From Lactuca virosa (taxonomy: Eukaryota > Streptophyta > Magnoliopsida > Asterales > Asteraceae): DNA of 64,000 bases. Under the pieces are notes generated by a model. It had not been told where the DNA came from and did no database searches. It saw only the letters and a list, made by a program, of their open reading frames with translations. Made by a program: the position numbers and the translations under genes. The number at the start of each line of letters is the position of its first letter. Position 1 is the first letter of the stretch. Shown here in pieces: positions 1 through 12,394 of this stretch. The DNA lies in NCBI GenBank assembly GCA_928212115.1, contig CAKMRJ010005523.1, positions 249,704,668 through 249,768,667 on the forward strand, in the 5' to 3' direction.

Positions 1-844
1 GCCCGGCATCAAGCCCAACTCAGAACGGATCTACCAATATCATGTGATGGGCCCCACCTCATCACATCCATCTGGCCCCGCCTAGCGTCAGGCCCCGTGC
101 GGTATACATATAGGCACATAAACACATACACTAATCACTAAGGAAAATAACATACAATACACTCTTAAGGCCTCACCTAGCATCGGGCCCCGCCCGATAT
201 ATATGACACATACAACACATGCAAGAGTCACACAAACCACTAGCATCCTAATCATAACAAATCATGGGCCGACATTGGTGCCTTCGACCCGCCAAACATA
301 GTGAGGAAACTTACCTCGAACTGTTGAATCTCTTAGATGAAAAACTCAGACTACAGATCCGGAAAAATCCCCATGCTAACACTATGAAATAATATCCAAT
401 CAATAATTGGGTTACAACCCATAACTGGAATCCTAGTCCAATTGTCCAGCACTCAGGGTAAAATACCATTTTACCCCTTTATAACTTGGCCCAAAATCCG
501 AGGCCCGATCCAATAGCACCAAAAAGCCCAACATAGCCCAAAACTCTAAAAGATTCCTAAGACCCATTTTGGGCCCAAAAACAAGAAGGCCCAAAACCCA
601 ACAATAATTTAAAGTCAGAAGGGCTGATGACCCATCAGGGCCCAAACTCCCTTAGTCCAAAAATGGCCTAAAATCTTAAAAGCCCAATCCATGCTTGGTA
701 TGCTGCATGTACCAAACGTACGCCCAATGTACTAGGTTGCATGCATGTCACGGACAAGGGCACGTATGCACATCTTACTCTTGAGTACGCCCATCGTATG
801 CGTCTATTAAGCACTTTTTCCTTAAGTTCTTAATACTTGCATTC
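1..844 (-). repeat. GYP1 left LTR, first part
   Basis: This aligns with the GYP1 right LTR from about 14735 to 15566, including the GC-rich minisatellite rich in GGGCCCCGCCC near 50-120 and 165-200. The window opens about 335 bp inside this LTR. It stops at CATTC (840-844), the left target duplication of the inserted copia COP-A, and the LTR resumes at 5795. Confidence 0.85.
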
Positions 845-985
845 TATTAGTCACCTTTAGTTTATTTCTTTTATTATCTGTGTAGTCATCTGTATATCTC
901 TATTTTTATAGGGTTGTTGTTGTAAATTGTATATTTATTAATAGATGTTCTCTCCATCGTTTCCTTATAGATAATTGACTTTTCA
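845..985 (+). repeat. COP-A 5' LTR
   Basis: A 141-bp direct repeat of 5657-5794, ending in TTTCA just before the primer site. The first dinucleotide reads TA rather than the usual TG, so it has probably mutated. An A/T-rich segment with TATTTTTATAGGG near 900-912 could include the TATA box. Confidence 0.8.
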
Positions 986-996
986 TGGTATCAGAC
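986..996 (+). other. COP-A primer binding site
   Basis: TGGTATCAGAC directly follows the 5' LTR. It matches the plant initiator-Met tRNA-complementary primer site TGGTATCAGAGC except near its end. Confidence 0.8.
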
Positions 997-1081
997 ATCA
1001 ATCGCTCCTGACTTATCCTTTCCCTTTCCCCGACGCTTCTTTTTTCTTCCTCTCTTTTGTTTTGTTGATCCTCTCTTCACC

Positions 1082-4000
1082 ATGTCAGCCCCCTCCTCTT
1101 CTTCTCAAGAATCTATACTTCCCATGAATACTATTATTCATCTGATCATTCACAAGTTAACATCATCAAATTACATGTTGCGGAAGAATATGTTGCTTCC
1201 CTTTCTTGCTTATCAGAACTTACTTGCCCATGTAGATGACTTTTCTGGCATGATGACGACTGAGATTGTCAAGGACGGAAAACCCTCTACTAACCCTACA
1301 TATTCGGCTTGGCTTTCAGCTGACCAACGTGTTGTCATTCTCCTCCAAGCGTCCCTCACTAAAGAAGCCTTCTCTGAAATTGTCAGCCTTCCTACTGCCC
1401 GATAGATTTGGGTTGCTCTCGAGGCCGCCTACAATAACTCCTCGGTAGAGCGGATTCAAGATTTTGTGTGATAAGTTGTGTCATCTATTAAAAGGTACAA
1501 CATCTGTTACTGAATTTCAGTGCACATTTAAATCCATTTGTGATCAACTGCCGGCCATTGGACACCCGGTGGACGAATCTGATAAAGTCCATTGGTTTTT
1601 GTGTGGTCTTGGTGCACCATTCGAAACTTTCTCCACTGTTATTCGGGCCTCTAGAATTCCCCACAACCTTCGGGATCTTCTTGCCCAAGCCGAGGGACAC
1701 GAACTATTTCTTCGATCAATCCATGACACCAATACTCCTCCTGTTGCCTTTCATGCGCAAACTAGGCCATCTAACACTAACCGGGGTCGTGGTGGTCATT
1801 CATTTCGTGGCGGCAAGGGACGTGGGCATCCTCCCCCTCACTGTCAACTATATCGTAAAGACGAACATTATGTAAATGCTTGTCCTTATTTTTCCACTTA
1901 TGCCACTCATGCTCCCGGAACATATGTGGACTTGGCTAAAGCCTTTGATGCTCAGTGTCATGTTTCCACTGCCGGTCCAGATTGGTTTCTTGACTCCGGG
2001 GCTACGGATCATATGGTCTCCTCTACGGATTCCATGACACAACCGACTCCCTATTCAGGAAACACCAAAGTTACATTTGGAAATGGTAATTCTATTCCAA
2101 TCTCTCACATTGGTCACTCCGATGTCAATAACAATATTCAGTTATGGGATGTTCTGGTTATTCCCAAGCTTACCAAAAATCTCTTATCTATTAGCAAATT
2201 GACAACTGACATTAGTATGTATGTTTTTTTCCAACCCGTATTTTTACATTCAGGATCGAACAACAAAGCGGGTTCTTGCTCAAGGCCGATGTGCCAGGGG
2301 TCTATATGTTCTCTCCAATAAACCTCATGCTTTTGTTTCCACCGCAAGATCAAAGTTGAAGGCCTCATATGAACTTTGGCACTCTCGGTTAGGACATGTG
2401 TCCTTTGATACTATTTTTCTTTTAAATAAAATGGGCCATTTGTCGGGTACTTCACTTTTACCGAAACCTATTGTATGCTCATCTTGTCAATTTGCTAAAG
2501 CTCATCGTTTACCTTTTGAGCAAAATGAAAAATGGGCATTAAATATATTAGACTTGGTTCATTGTGATTTGTGGGGACCGTCACCCGTATGTTCAGTTGA
2601 TGCTTATCCTTATTATGTCAAATTTGTGGATGATTATTCTAGATTTATGTGGCTCTACCCACTTCACATGAAATCAAGTTTTTATAATGTATTCAACATT
2701 TTTATTAAATTTGTTCAAACACAATTTTCTCTTAAAATAAAGGTTTTCCAAAGTAGCGGCGGCACTGGATTTTTAAACCATAATGTTCGCAAATTACTCG
2801 AGGACAATGGAACTTTTCATCGAGTCTCATGCTCGTACACACCACAACAAAATGTTTGGGCAGAACATAAACACAGACATATTGTCGAAACTGGGATCAC
2901 AATGTTATTTTAGGGGCACGTTCCTTCAAACTATTGGGTGCACGTGTTTACCCTTGTTGTCTATGATGGGTTTGAGCCATAAGAACTTTCCTATGTACAC
3001 ATGCAAACCCTAATGCTTGGATTTAGGTTTCTATAATTGAGCATGCATTGTATCCAAGACTTACAATTCTAGATCTAGTGAATACAATAGAAACTTGACA
3101 TATGAAATCAGATCTAGATGAATACCTTTGATTGCATGCTTGAATCTTCTTGTTCTTGGAGCTTAGAGTCACAATTGTCACTCCTCTAATGGCTTACAAA
3201 CACCAACTAGCAAGAGGTTGATTTGGAGAGAGAGGAGGGATGTAGAAATCGGCTCTAGGGTTCCCAAGGAAGCAAGGTGGCTGATTTCCACAACCCAAGG
3301 GGTTTATTTATACTGTGAGCTTCTAGGGTTTCAGCCAAAACCCTAATGTACAACTTAATCACCAAGCAGCCCATGGAACCTTCTGGAATAAGGCCCTTGG
3401 ACGAAATCTTGATGGGATCCTCCCATAATTTCATCCACCCCTTGCTCCATAGGGTTTTCTAGCCCAAAATACAACTATCACACATTTGACAGTTTAAGCC
3501 CCTTTATTCAATTAACCTCTTTTAGTCATCTAATTAATTCTTAATTAATCTATGACTAATATTAATCAAATAATATTATTATTTCTTTAATATATTATTC
3601 TCATAATATATTAATAATATCTCTTCTCTCTTCAGAAATCACCCTGTCAAGTTGCTATGGTGAAGGCAACCCAAAAGGACCATGCACAACCGGGTCAAGT
3701 AATTACCAAATATAGTTACGGGCTTAGACACTAATCCAACAGTCTACAGTATCAGTCATTTACGTACACCGGTGTTACAAAACAAATTACCATTTGAACT
3801 TGTCTTCCATCGGGCTCCAACATATGATAATTTTCATCCTTTCGGGTGTCGGGTTTATCCGTATCTATGGGATTATGCAGATCATAAATTCTCTCCGCGA
3901 AGTCTCCCATGTATTTTTCTTGGTTATCTCTCTCAATACAAAGGCTATCGATGTCTTGAGCCAAGCTCATCTCACATCTACATTTCTCGACATGCTAAAT

Positions 4001-5640
4001 TTGATGAAAGATTCTTTTCGTTGAAACTCCAATAAGTGTTTTGGATTTAACAAACTTTTTGGATGATGCTCCATGTATGCGGGATAGATCATCGACACCC
4101 CCTTCGAATCAACCCAGTTCACCACCAGCACCCAAAAATTCTTGTGGGTTGCGTGATGGAGACCAAGTGTCACCCGTCATATCCATTCCAGACCACTCTA
4201 CTCCTGTATATAACTCAACTTCGATTGGGTCTCATACGGTTGATGACACTTCCACACCTTTGTCTGCCCAATAGCCTGACACTACCGATGATGTTGTATA
4301 ACCACCTACCTAGACGACTCCAGCCCACACGTACATTCTGACTTATTTTTCTGACACTTCCTCACCGTCTTCTGGTGCGCCTCCTATCATCCTGTTGTCT
4401 GGATATCCAATGATGACGAGATCCAAGGCCGACATATTAAAACCCAAACATCATGCTGATTTCGCCTTCACTACCACTCATGGGATTTTCTCTGCCTTAT
4501 TTGCCTCCATCGGCTCGAAGGGTTTTAAAAGAGCTACGAAGAATCCTAAATGGATGGCTGCTATGCATAAAGAAATGGATACTCTCTGTCATAATAACAC
4601 TTGGATGCTCATGCCTCGTCCTGCTCATCATAACGTGGTTGGTTGCAAATGGTTATTTCGTACCAAATATCATGTTGATGGCTCTATTGAAAGACTTAAG
4701 GCACGTCTTGTTGCTCAAGGATTTAGTCAGATTCCTGGTTTAGATTATTCTCAAATTTTTAGTCCCCTTGTTAAAGCCATAATGGTTCGTATTGTTTTTT
4801 CGTTGGCGGTTATTAACAACTGGAAGCTTCACTAACTTGATGTTAATAATGCTTTTCTTCATGGAAATTTGGGTGAATGTGTGTATATGGAACAACCACC
4901 GGGATTTCAGGATCATTATTTTCCTAATCATGTGTGTCTTCCTAACAAAGCTCTTTACGGTCTCAAACAGGCGCCACGTGCTTGGTTTCATCGGTTGAGT
5001 ACCTTTCTTGTTGCTAACGGTTTTGTGTGCAGCCGGGTAGACACATCCTTGTTTTGTCTTTAAACGAGATTCTTGCATACTCTATCTTCTTGTTTATGTT
5101 AAAGACTTAATTCTTACAGGTAACCAAGATCAATTCATTCACTCATTTATCACCAAACTTCACAACGAGTTTGCTATCAAAGATCTTGTTAAACTTAATT
5201 TTTTTCTTGGGCTGGAAGTGACCTATACGGATAATAGAATATTCCTTAGTCAATCCAAGTATGCTCATGGCATTCTAGAGCGGGTACATCTTCTTGATTC
5301 GAAACTTGTCACCACACCTCTCTCATCCAATGCAACATTTGTTGCCAGCGGTGATCTTTACGAGGATCCTACTCAATATTGATCTCTTGTGGGTGCTCTT
5401 CAATACCTAACCATTACTCGACCTGATATTTCCTATGTGGTTAATCAGGTCAGTCAGTTTCTTCAGGCCCCGACTATCTCTCATTATCAGTGTGTAAAAC
5501 GGATCCTTCGGTATATTCTGGAAAACTACACATCAAGTTTATTCCAACCAAGCTTCAAGTGGTTGATATTTTCAAAAAAAGTCCTCCTCTACATCAGTTT
5601 GAGTTATTCCACGATATGTTATGCCTCGGTCTAATACCTT
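1082..5640 (+). pseudogene. COP-A gag-pol, disrupted
   Basis: A broken copia polyprotein. Gag (1082 to about 1860) has a UBN2-like region and a degenerate zinc knuckle. Protease carries DSGATDHM near 1992. Integrase (about 2370-2910, resuming about 3755-4030) keeps the H..H..C..C finger near 2380-2500, but its second catalytic Asp position reads FQSSGG, so it is lost. Reverse transcriptase fragments lie at 4395-5063, and an RNase H-side fragment at 5389-5510. Breaks are a stop at 1403, frameshifts near 1400-1465 and 2215, a stop at 2911, the solo LTR at 2964-3741, and stops near 4833 and 5061. The start at 1082 is the first Met after the leader. It cannot encode a working protein. Confidence 0.85.
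2964..3741 (-). mobile_element. Solo copia LTR inside COP-A integrase
   Basis: A 778-bp unit starting TGATGGGTTT and ending ATCCAACA, related along its length to the COP1 LTRs (17343-18108 and 24305-25070). It is flanked by a perfect 5-bp duplication GTCTA at 2959-2963 and 3742-3746. No internal region remains, so it is the product of LTR-LTR recombination. Its parent was minus-oriented, judged from the orientation of related full elements. The integrase frame resumes directly after it. Confidence 0.92.
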
Positions 5641-5647
5641 TTCCCTT

Positions 5648-5656
5648 GAAGGGGGA
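5648..5656 (+). other. COP-A polypurine tract
   Basis: GAAGGGGGA lies immediately before the 3' LTR and would prime plus-strand DNA synthesis. Confidence 0.75.
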
Positions 5657-5794
5657 TTTTAGTCACCTTTAGTTTGTTTCTTTTACTATTGGTGTAGTCA
5701 TGTGTATATCTCTATTTTTATAGGGTTGTTGTAAATTGTATCTTTATTAATAGATGTTCTCTCCATCATTTCCTTATAGAGAATTTACTTCTCA
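5657..5794 (+). repeat. COP-A 3' LTR
   Basis: A 138-bp partner of 845-985, with a few substitutions and a 3-bp deletion in a GTT run. It is followed by CATTA, the target duplication copy. Confidence 0.8.
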
Positions 5795-6515
5795 CATTAC
5801 AACATCTAAATTTTAGATCCAAGTCTAAATGAACGTATTAATCCATAAAGTCATGAACTTGGAGCCTTTACATCGCTAAAAAGAACCCAAACCTCACTTT
5901 TAGCATTCTACTTTCACCGAATGAACCTAAACACTTGCATGGTTGATCCACAACCATCAAGATGCTAACTTTATGGGCTATGGACATCAGAAACATCAAG
6001 AGAAGCAACTCCCAAATTTTGGAGTGGAAGAAAGCCACTAGATACTCACAATAGGACCAAAAAGGGACAAAAACCTTATAAGGACTAGATCTAAGCATAC
6101 ATGAAGCAATTCCCAAGCTTTGTACCTTAATGAAGTTGGAAATGGTGAGAGAAGTCTGGATCTACAAGCTCTCCTTTGATCAAGGCTCCTTCTTCCAAGT
6201 TCTTCTTCTTCAAATCTCACCAACACGCACTAAAACACACACAAGAGGGTCAAATCTCTTCAAAAGGGGCTAGGGTTTCGAAATGTGACTCAAAGGGCTT
6301 TGGGGGCTGAGAAATAAGAGGTTCAAGGTTCATAATGTATTTTAAATAGGGCCCGAAACCTAAATTTTAGGGTTTCTCCCCTGCATGCGTACGCCCCGCG
6401 TACTACAAGTTTTTTGGAAATTGCAAAATTGCCCCCTAGGGACCAAATCTGCAAAGTATTTGCATACTAAGAGTCAAAAATGAAAGTAACTTGCAAACTA
6501 AGTGGGGGAAATGGC
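5795..6515 (-). repeat. GYP1 left LTR, second part, with promoter
   Basis: The continuation of the GYP1 left LTR, aligning with about 15567-16280. On the minus strand it holds a TATA-like TATTTAAA (plus 6341-6350). A dyad GTACGCCCCGCGTAC (6389-6403) lies 38 bp upstream of it. The end differs from the right LTR: the expected GGGTGTTACA terminus is absent and the boundary at about 6513-6516 is approximate. Confidence 0.8.
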
Positions 6516-6530
6516 AAAACTCCCCCACTT
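6500..6530 (-). other. GYP1 polypurine tract within an inverted repeat
   Basis: Plus-strand TCCCCCACTT (6521-6530) is the complement of the GYP1 polypurine tract. An exact inverted copy, AAGTGGGGGA, lies 11 bp away at 6500-6509 at the LTR edge, where the usual LTR terminus is missing. Confidence 0.7.
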
Positions 6531-6555
6531 GAATCAGACTTTGTCCTTGAAGTCC

Positions 6556-9500
6556 GCTACCGCAAATAACTCTGGGTAATGCTCCCTCATCTCGTCCTTA
6601 GGCTCCCACATCCACCCAGACCTCTTCCGGTGCTGCTACTGCACCTTCACCAACTCGACAACCTTGTTCCTCAAGGTTTTTGTCTTTCTGTCAAGAATCA
6701 CCACTGGTCTCTCGATATAGTTCAGGCGATCGTCCACTTGCATATTCTCCAATGGAACCATTGCGTAATCAACCAAACATTTCCGCAGCTGAGAGACATG
6801 AAACGTGCTATGGATTTGACTAAGGTCCTCTGGAAGATCCAAGCGATAAGCAACTCGGCCCACCCGAGTCAAAACCCTGAAAGGACTGATGTACATGGGG
6901 CCCAACTTGCCCCTCTTCCTGAATCAGATGACACCTTTCCTAGGCGACACCTTCAGGAGAACCATATCCGCAACCTGGAACTCTAGGTATGATCGGCGCT
7001 TGTCGGCGTAACTCTTCTGTCGACTCTGTGATGTTTGAATTCTACCCCGAACATGTTGAATCAACTCGATAGTATTGAATACCACTTCAGTACTCCCCAT
7101 GACTCACTGACCAACCTCACCCCAACATATCGGGATCATGCATTTCCTACCATAAAGCATCTCAAAAGGAGGTCGATCGATGCTAGCGTGATAACTGTTG
7201 TTATACGAAAACTCCGCCAAAGGAAGATACGTATCCCAAATCCCACCGAAATCCAATACACATGCCCAAAGCATATCCTCCAAGGTCTGGATAGTCCACT
7301 CACTCTGTCCCTCACTCTGCGGGTGGAAAGTCGTGCTGCAATGCAGACGAGTACCCAACTCCTTGTGAAACCTCTTCCAAAATTTGGACATAAACTAGAC
7401 ATATCTACCTGAAACAACTGAAACTGGCACCCCATATCGTGCCACAACCTTGCTGATTTCTCTGCAGAGATACCTTCCTGAATCGGAATATAATACATGC
7501 TCTTGGTCATTCGATCCACGATGACCCAAATCGAATTCACACTGTGCGTTGATTGAGGCAACTTCGTGATGAAATCCGTAGTAATCTCTTCCCATTTCCA
7601 AACGGGAATGTCTAACAGATGCATCTTTCCATGAAGCCGCTGATGCTCGGCTTTGACTTTCCTGCAAGTCAAGCACCACTCTATATACCAAGCTACATCC
7701 CGCTTCATACATGGCCACCAATAATCGGGACGAAGATCTCTATACATCTTTGTCGCTCCGAGATGAATAGAGTACCTCGACTTGTGCGCCTCCTCCATCA
7801 AAACCTGTCCCACACCACCCCAAAAAGGAAACCATACCCTCCCATGGAGAGTCAATAACCCTCGGCTATCATAATCGAAGGAAGCCACCTGACCCACTAT
7901 GCGCTCACTCTTTCGGTGCTCTTCCTTCATAGCCTAAATCTGAGCCTCTCGGATCCGCTCCAAGAGTGGAGTAATCACTGTCATCCTCAAACATATATAG
8001 CTGATCAGATTCGCAACCGCCTTGCGGCTGAGAGCATCAGCCACCACATTGGCCTTCCATGGGTGATAAAGGATCTCACAATCATAATCCTTCACCACAT
8101 CTAGCCACCTATGCTACCTCATGTTCAGATTCAGCTGATCCATCAAATACCTCAGGCTCTTGTGATATGTGTAGATAGTACAACAAACCCCATGGAGGGA
8201 ATGTCGCCAAATCTTGAGGGGGAACACCACAACCCCCAGCTCCAAATCATGCGTAGGATAGTTCGCCTCATGAGGCTACAGTTGCCTCAAAGCGTAAGGA
8301 ATAACGCAACCCCTCTGCATCAGAATTGCACGCAAGCCTGTGATCGACGCATCACAATAAACCACAAAATCCTCGACACCCTCAGGCAGGGTCAAAATCA
8401 GCACCTCACATAATTTCTGCCTCAAGGTCTCAAAAGTTGCATGTTGCTCAGGCCCCCAACGGAAAGTGACAGTCTTCTTCGTCACCCGATTCAGAGGAAC
8501 CACTATCTTGGAGAAATCCTGAATGAATCTTCGATAGTAACCTGCCAAACCAAGGAAACTCTTAATCTCGGATGGAGACTTCGGAACCTCCCATCCCATC
8601 ACCGCCTCCACCTTGGCTGGATCGACCAGAATACCGATCTGGTTGACAAGGTTCCCCAGAAAATGCAGCTCGCGCAACCTAAACTCGCACTTGGAGAACT
8701 TCACATACAGTCTCTCCCTCCTCAAGGTCTCCAATACCCCCCTCAGATTCTCCTCATGCAGCTCCTCAGTCTTAGAATAGACCAGGATATCGTTGATAAA
8801 CACAATCACAGACCGATCAAGCATGGGTCTACATACGCGATTCATAAGGTCCACGAACACGGCTGGAGTGTTGGTGAGCCCAATGGCCATCACCACAAAC
8901 TCGTAATGACAGTAGCGAGTTCGGAAGGTCGTCTTCTGCGTATCCTCTTCTCTAACTCTCATCTGATGGTAACCCGAATGCATATCAATTTTGGAAAACC
9001 AAGATGCACCCTGAAGCTGGTCAAACAAGTCATTAATCCTCAGGAGTGGATAACGGTTCTCACCATTAGCTTGTTCAGCTCCTGGTAGTCAATACACATC
9101 CGATGTGACCCATCATTCTTCTTCACAAACAAGATCAACGCTCCCCATGGTGAACTACTCGGCCGAATGAATTCCATGTCTAACAACTCCTGCAGCTGTG
9201 TAGACAAATCCTGCATCTCTGAAGGTGCTAACCGATAAGGTGCGTTGGCTATCGGAGCCGCACCGGGAACTAGGTCAATCCGAAATTCCACTTGCCTCTC
9301 CGAAGGCACTCCAGGAAAATCATCAGGGAACACATCCGGGTATTCCCGAATGACCGACACATCGTCCGCAACCACCTTACCCTTCTCCCGGGTATCCATT
9401 ACATAGGCGAAGAATCCGGAACAACCCTGCTGAAGAGAGCGCCTGGCCCTAGCTGTCGAGCATAAAATCGGCCCGTTTTGAACACCCTCTCCCTGAACTA

Positions 9501-9850
9501 CCAACTCTCTCTCACTTGAGGTCTGGATGCACACCGACTGCTTCTCGCAATTAATTATTGCCCCATTGGGGCTCAACCAATCAATCCCCACAATAACCTT
9601 GCTCTCACGTAGGGTAATAAAAACCAAATCGATCGGATATCGCTCGCCGAACAACTCCAAAATACATCCCCGATGAATCCTAGATACTCGCACAGGATGA
9701 TCATCAACATTCTTAACCTCTATTGGACAATCCACATCCCCCCCATAGTATCGACAAACCTCTTGCTGAGCATAAGAGATACAAAAGATCGGGTAGCCCC
9801 TGAATCAAACAATACCAAGGCAGAGATACCGTTCACGAGGAACGATCCTA
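6556..9850 (-). pseudogene. GYP1 pol: protease, RT, RNase H, integrase, chromodomain
   Basis: Read on the minus strand. Protease (about 9850-9400) has FDSGATRSFVS near 9790-9830. RT is at about 9170-8440; its catalytic motif reads VFINDILVYSK, so one Asp of the xxDD pair is Asn. RNase H follows at about 8440-8050. Integrase, with an H-x-H/C-x-x-C finger (YIEWCLTCRKVKAEH), is at about 7930-7100. A Tekay-style C-terminus with an FHVSQLRKCL core (6905-6636) leads into a chromodomain-like tail (WEPKDEMREHYPELFA) near 6640-6556. Frames change near 9040, 8276, 7930, 7400 and 7104, with a stop inside the chromodomain. It is not functional. Confidence 0.9.
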
Positions 9851-10341
9851 AAACAAAATACACAAATATAAGCAGAAAATCAACATAAATAAAGAGATAA
9901 GGAGAAGATACATACCTGTCACCACATCAGATGCTGCTCGAGCCTCCTCGGCTGTCATCTGAAAATCCCTGCTCCTCACTACAGGTGCATCCGCCTTGCC
10001 CTGGCAGCCATCAGTAATTCGTAGAGTCGATGGAGCGGGTGCTACCACTGGTCCCGTTGCTGCCAAACTCGGGCAATTGACCTTCTTATGGCCCCTCTGA
10101 TTGCAATGTAAGAAACTCAGATAAGATGTCTGGGTGGTGGTGGTGGCAGTGCAATCCGTGCTGAAAGGACATGTCTTGCCGCACTTGAAGCAGCCAGAAC
10201 CACCCACCTTGCACGCCCCATCGTGCGTCTTGTCGCACTTGTCACAGCGGCTCCGGCCCTGCTGGCCTCTCGATCTCGAGTCAAATACCTTGGGCCTTTT
10301 TCCCGAACCCCCTGAACCATGAACATGATCTTGCTTCCTCT

Positions 10342-10344
<3 letters not shown>

Positions 10345-10390
<46 letters not shown>
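10345..10390. repeat. (CT)n microsatellite inside gag
   Basis: A roughly 46-bp CT tract lies in the gag reading frame. On the coding strand it gives alternating Arg-Glu. The homologous position in GYP2 gag has only ARAREQD, so this is an expansion within a coding segment. Confidence 0.9.
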
Positions 10391-10393
<3 letters not shown>

Positions 10394-11144
10394 AGCATAT
10401 CCTTTAGCGTCCTGCAACTGGATCGGCTCACAAACTGCCGGATATCACTCCTCAACATCTCATGGTACCTCACCTTCTTCATCTCCTCATCCGCCACATA
10501 CTGCAGAACCAATAACGCCCTCTCACGGAACATAGCAGTGATCTCCGCTACCGTCTCAGTAGTCTGGCAAAGGTTCTGGAACTCCCTTTCCAACTGCTGG
10601 ACCTCAATCACAGGTGCGAACTCGGCCCGAAATCTCATCACAAAATCCTCCCAAGTCATGGACTCAATCGCCTTGCCTCCCAAGGTATGTCCAACCTCCT
10701 CCCACCAGTCTCAAGCTCTGTCTTTCAGAAGACAGGAAGCAAGTCTTACCTTTGCCCCATCGGGACAACTGTTAGTGCGGAAGGCATTAGCGACATTGTA
10801 ACACCCCGATTTTCATGTATTTTCAAATTCATCCCCTGGGTTGTAATTAGGTCATTTTTAGTCCTTGGGGAAAAAAAGAGTTGGCCCTTTTAGGATGAGG
10901 GTGTTGAAGTCTAAGTAGTTCGAGTGTTCGATGGCGTTTCGGAGCCAAGGGTATAATCGTAATTATCTAGTTTGGGCCTTTTTGAATTTTGGGTTCTCGT
11001 TCGGAAAGCTTTAAGACTATGATGAGTTTCTAGAAGTGTAGGGCTTCTTGCCACCTTTCTGTGGATATAAGGATCGTCGATAATGGAGTTGAAACGAAGA
11101 AGATATGACTGTTCGAAGTTGGAAAGGATATGGGAAAAACTGAG

Positions 11145-11248
11145 CTCACGACATGAGCAGTTGGAACTCACGACGTGAGAAGCGATAAAACAGAAATGCT
11201 GATTTAAATTGTGCTCACGACGTGAGAATTAATAGCTCACGATGTGAG
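11145..11248 (+). promoter_or_regulatory. Promoter-proximal dyad quartet CTCACGACGTGAG
   Basis: Four 13-bp dyads start at 11145, 11167, 11214 and 11236. Two are exact CTCACGACGTGAG; the other two each differ by one C/T or G/A transition at a CG. The last ends 42 bp before the TATA-like box at 11291. Function is unknown. Confidence 0.75.
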
Positions 11249-11290
11249 TAACGCTACAGCCCACGCCCACGATCTTTTAGGGTTTCCATC

Positions 11291-11300
11291 ATATTTAAAC
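11291..11300 (+). promoter_or_regulatory. TATA-like box of the solo gypsy LTR
   Basis: ATATTTAAAC lies at the position equivalent to TATTTAAA or TATTTATA in the other gypsy LTRs of the window, just downstream of the dyad quartet. The promoter role is inferred from this shared placement. Confidence 0.55.
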
Positions 11301-11585
11301 CGCATAAACTCCATTTTAGGGTTCCAAACCAACCTCCCTCACCCCTAAACTCAGTAAAACCCTAACCCTTGCCTCTCCTTATGTTCTTGAACTTTTTGTG
11401 GAGTTTTGGAGATGTAAAAAAGAAGAGGAAGAGCATCTAGTCCATCATTTCTACATTCAAGCCTCACCATCATCCATTTTGACACCTTCTGGACCTATTG
11501 TGAGTTTCAAGTTCATTACTTTATGTGTCTATAAGCCTAGATCTATATCTTATTTCTCTAGATCCAAGTTGGTGTGGTTATTGGA

Positions 11586-11612
11586 ATCCATAAAGTTGCC
11601 AACTTTATGGAT
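11586..11612 (+). repeat. Perfect 13-bp inverted repeat with AAAGTT core
   Basis: ATCCATAAAGTTG (11586-11598), one C, then CAACTTTATGGAT (11600-11612). Equivalents with compensating base changes occur in other gypsy LTRs (50309, 50615, 52802, 53573, 61676). Confidence 0.85.
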
Positions 11613-11858
11613 CTCTAGGGTCCCTTGAGTGTGATAATTGCTAGATCTTTAGTTTGGTAGAGTTTTATGACTCTTGCATAAGATTTGATGTCATATTTCT
11701 TCATTTATGCCCTAGTTGATGTTGGGACATGAATTGGACATGCATGTCTAAAAATCTTCGATTTTTATGGTTCGTGGGGTCAAGGAAGACCCCTAGATTG
11801 TCCCATGTTAAGGCTTAATGGATTAGGAACTTAATGCTCATTTTTGGTCAGATCTGGA

Positions 11859-11965
11859 CTCACGACGTGAGGGATAAGACCTCATAACGTGAGAGCGTGT
11901 TTGAGGAATTTTCTGGACAAAAGTCACAACCTCACGACGTGAGCATAAGGTGCTCACGACGTGAG
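11859..11965 (+). promoter_or_regulatory. Internal dyad quartet CTCACGACGTGAG
   Basis: Dyads start at 11859, 11881, 11931 and 11953. Three are exact and one reads CTCATAACGTGAG. Spacing is 22, 50 and 22 bp, repeating the pair-pair arrangement of 11145-11248. Confidence 0.75.
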
Positions 11966-12394
11966 AACCTCTTGTGCAAGTTTGGACTTTTTGATTATTG
12001 GCTAGCTTGGTCTTGGACTTATCCTTTGGTTTGGGCTCATAATGGACTAAGGATTTTTAGAATAATGGATTTCTAGTTGGGCTTGCCTTGCTGGGCTTGC
12101 CCTAATGGGCCTTGAATGGTGAATTGGGCCGTAGTGGGCCCAATGGAGTTGGGCCTTGTTTGGCCCAATGGGCTTGGTCCAATTGTGGGCTTGGTTAGTT
12201 GGACCATTTAAGGGATTAGTGCTTGGTGGTTTTGCCATGGGTAAGTATGAAAGAATGGTTTGGTTGTTTGGTTCAGTTCGTGGAAGCCGGTTCGTAGCAA
12301 CTGCAACAATTGTGGGATTAATTTGCCGTTCGAGGTGAGTTCTTCTCATTATATCAACAGGGTCTAAGGTACCAAGGCTGGCCCTTTTGGATTG

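Larger units (their letters stand above)
845..5794 (+). mobile_element. COP-A: Ale/Retrofit-like Ty1/copia element inserted in the GYP1 LTR
   Basis: A short-LTR copia element on the plus strand, with LTRs at 845-985 and 5657-5794. A Met-tRNA-type primer site follows the left LTR and a purine tract precedes the right one. Flanks are CATTC (840-844) and CATTA (5795-5799), a 4/5 matching duplication. The GYP1 right LTR near 15567 shows the uninterrupted site, which confirms the insertion. The short LTRs and protein character suggest the Ale/Retrofit lineage; that is an inference. A later solo copia LTR (2964-3741) interrupts the integrase region. Confidence 0.88.

Noticed and set aside
8441..9088. 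A 215-residue plus-strand frame
   Set aside because: It is the antisense shadow of the GYP1 reverse transcriptase.
10900..11980. CTCACG/CGTGAG repeats as a CRISPR-like array
   Set aside because: Units are dyads with two alternating spacings inside a plant LTR; CRISPR does not occur in plant nuclear DNA.
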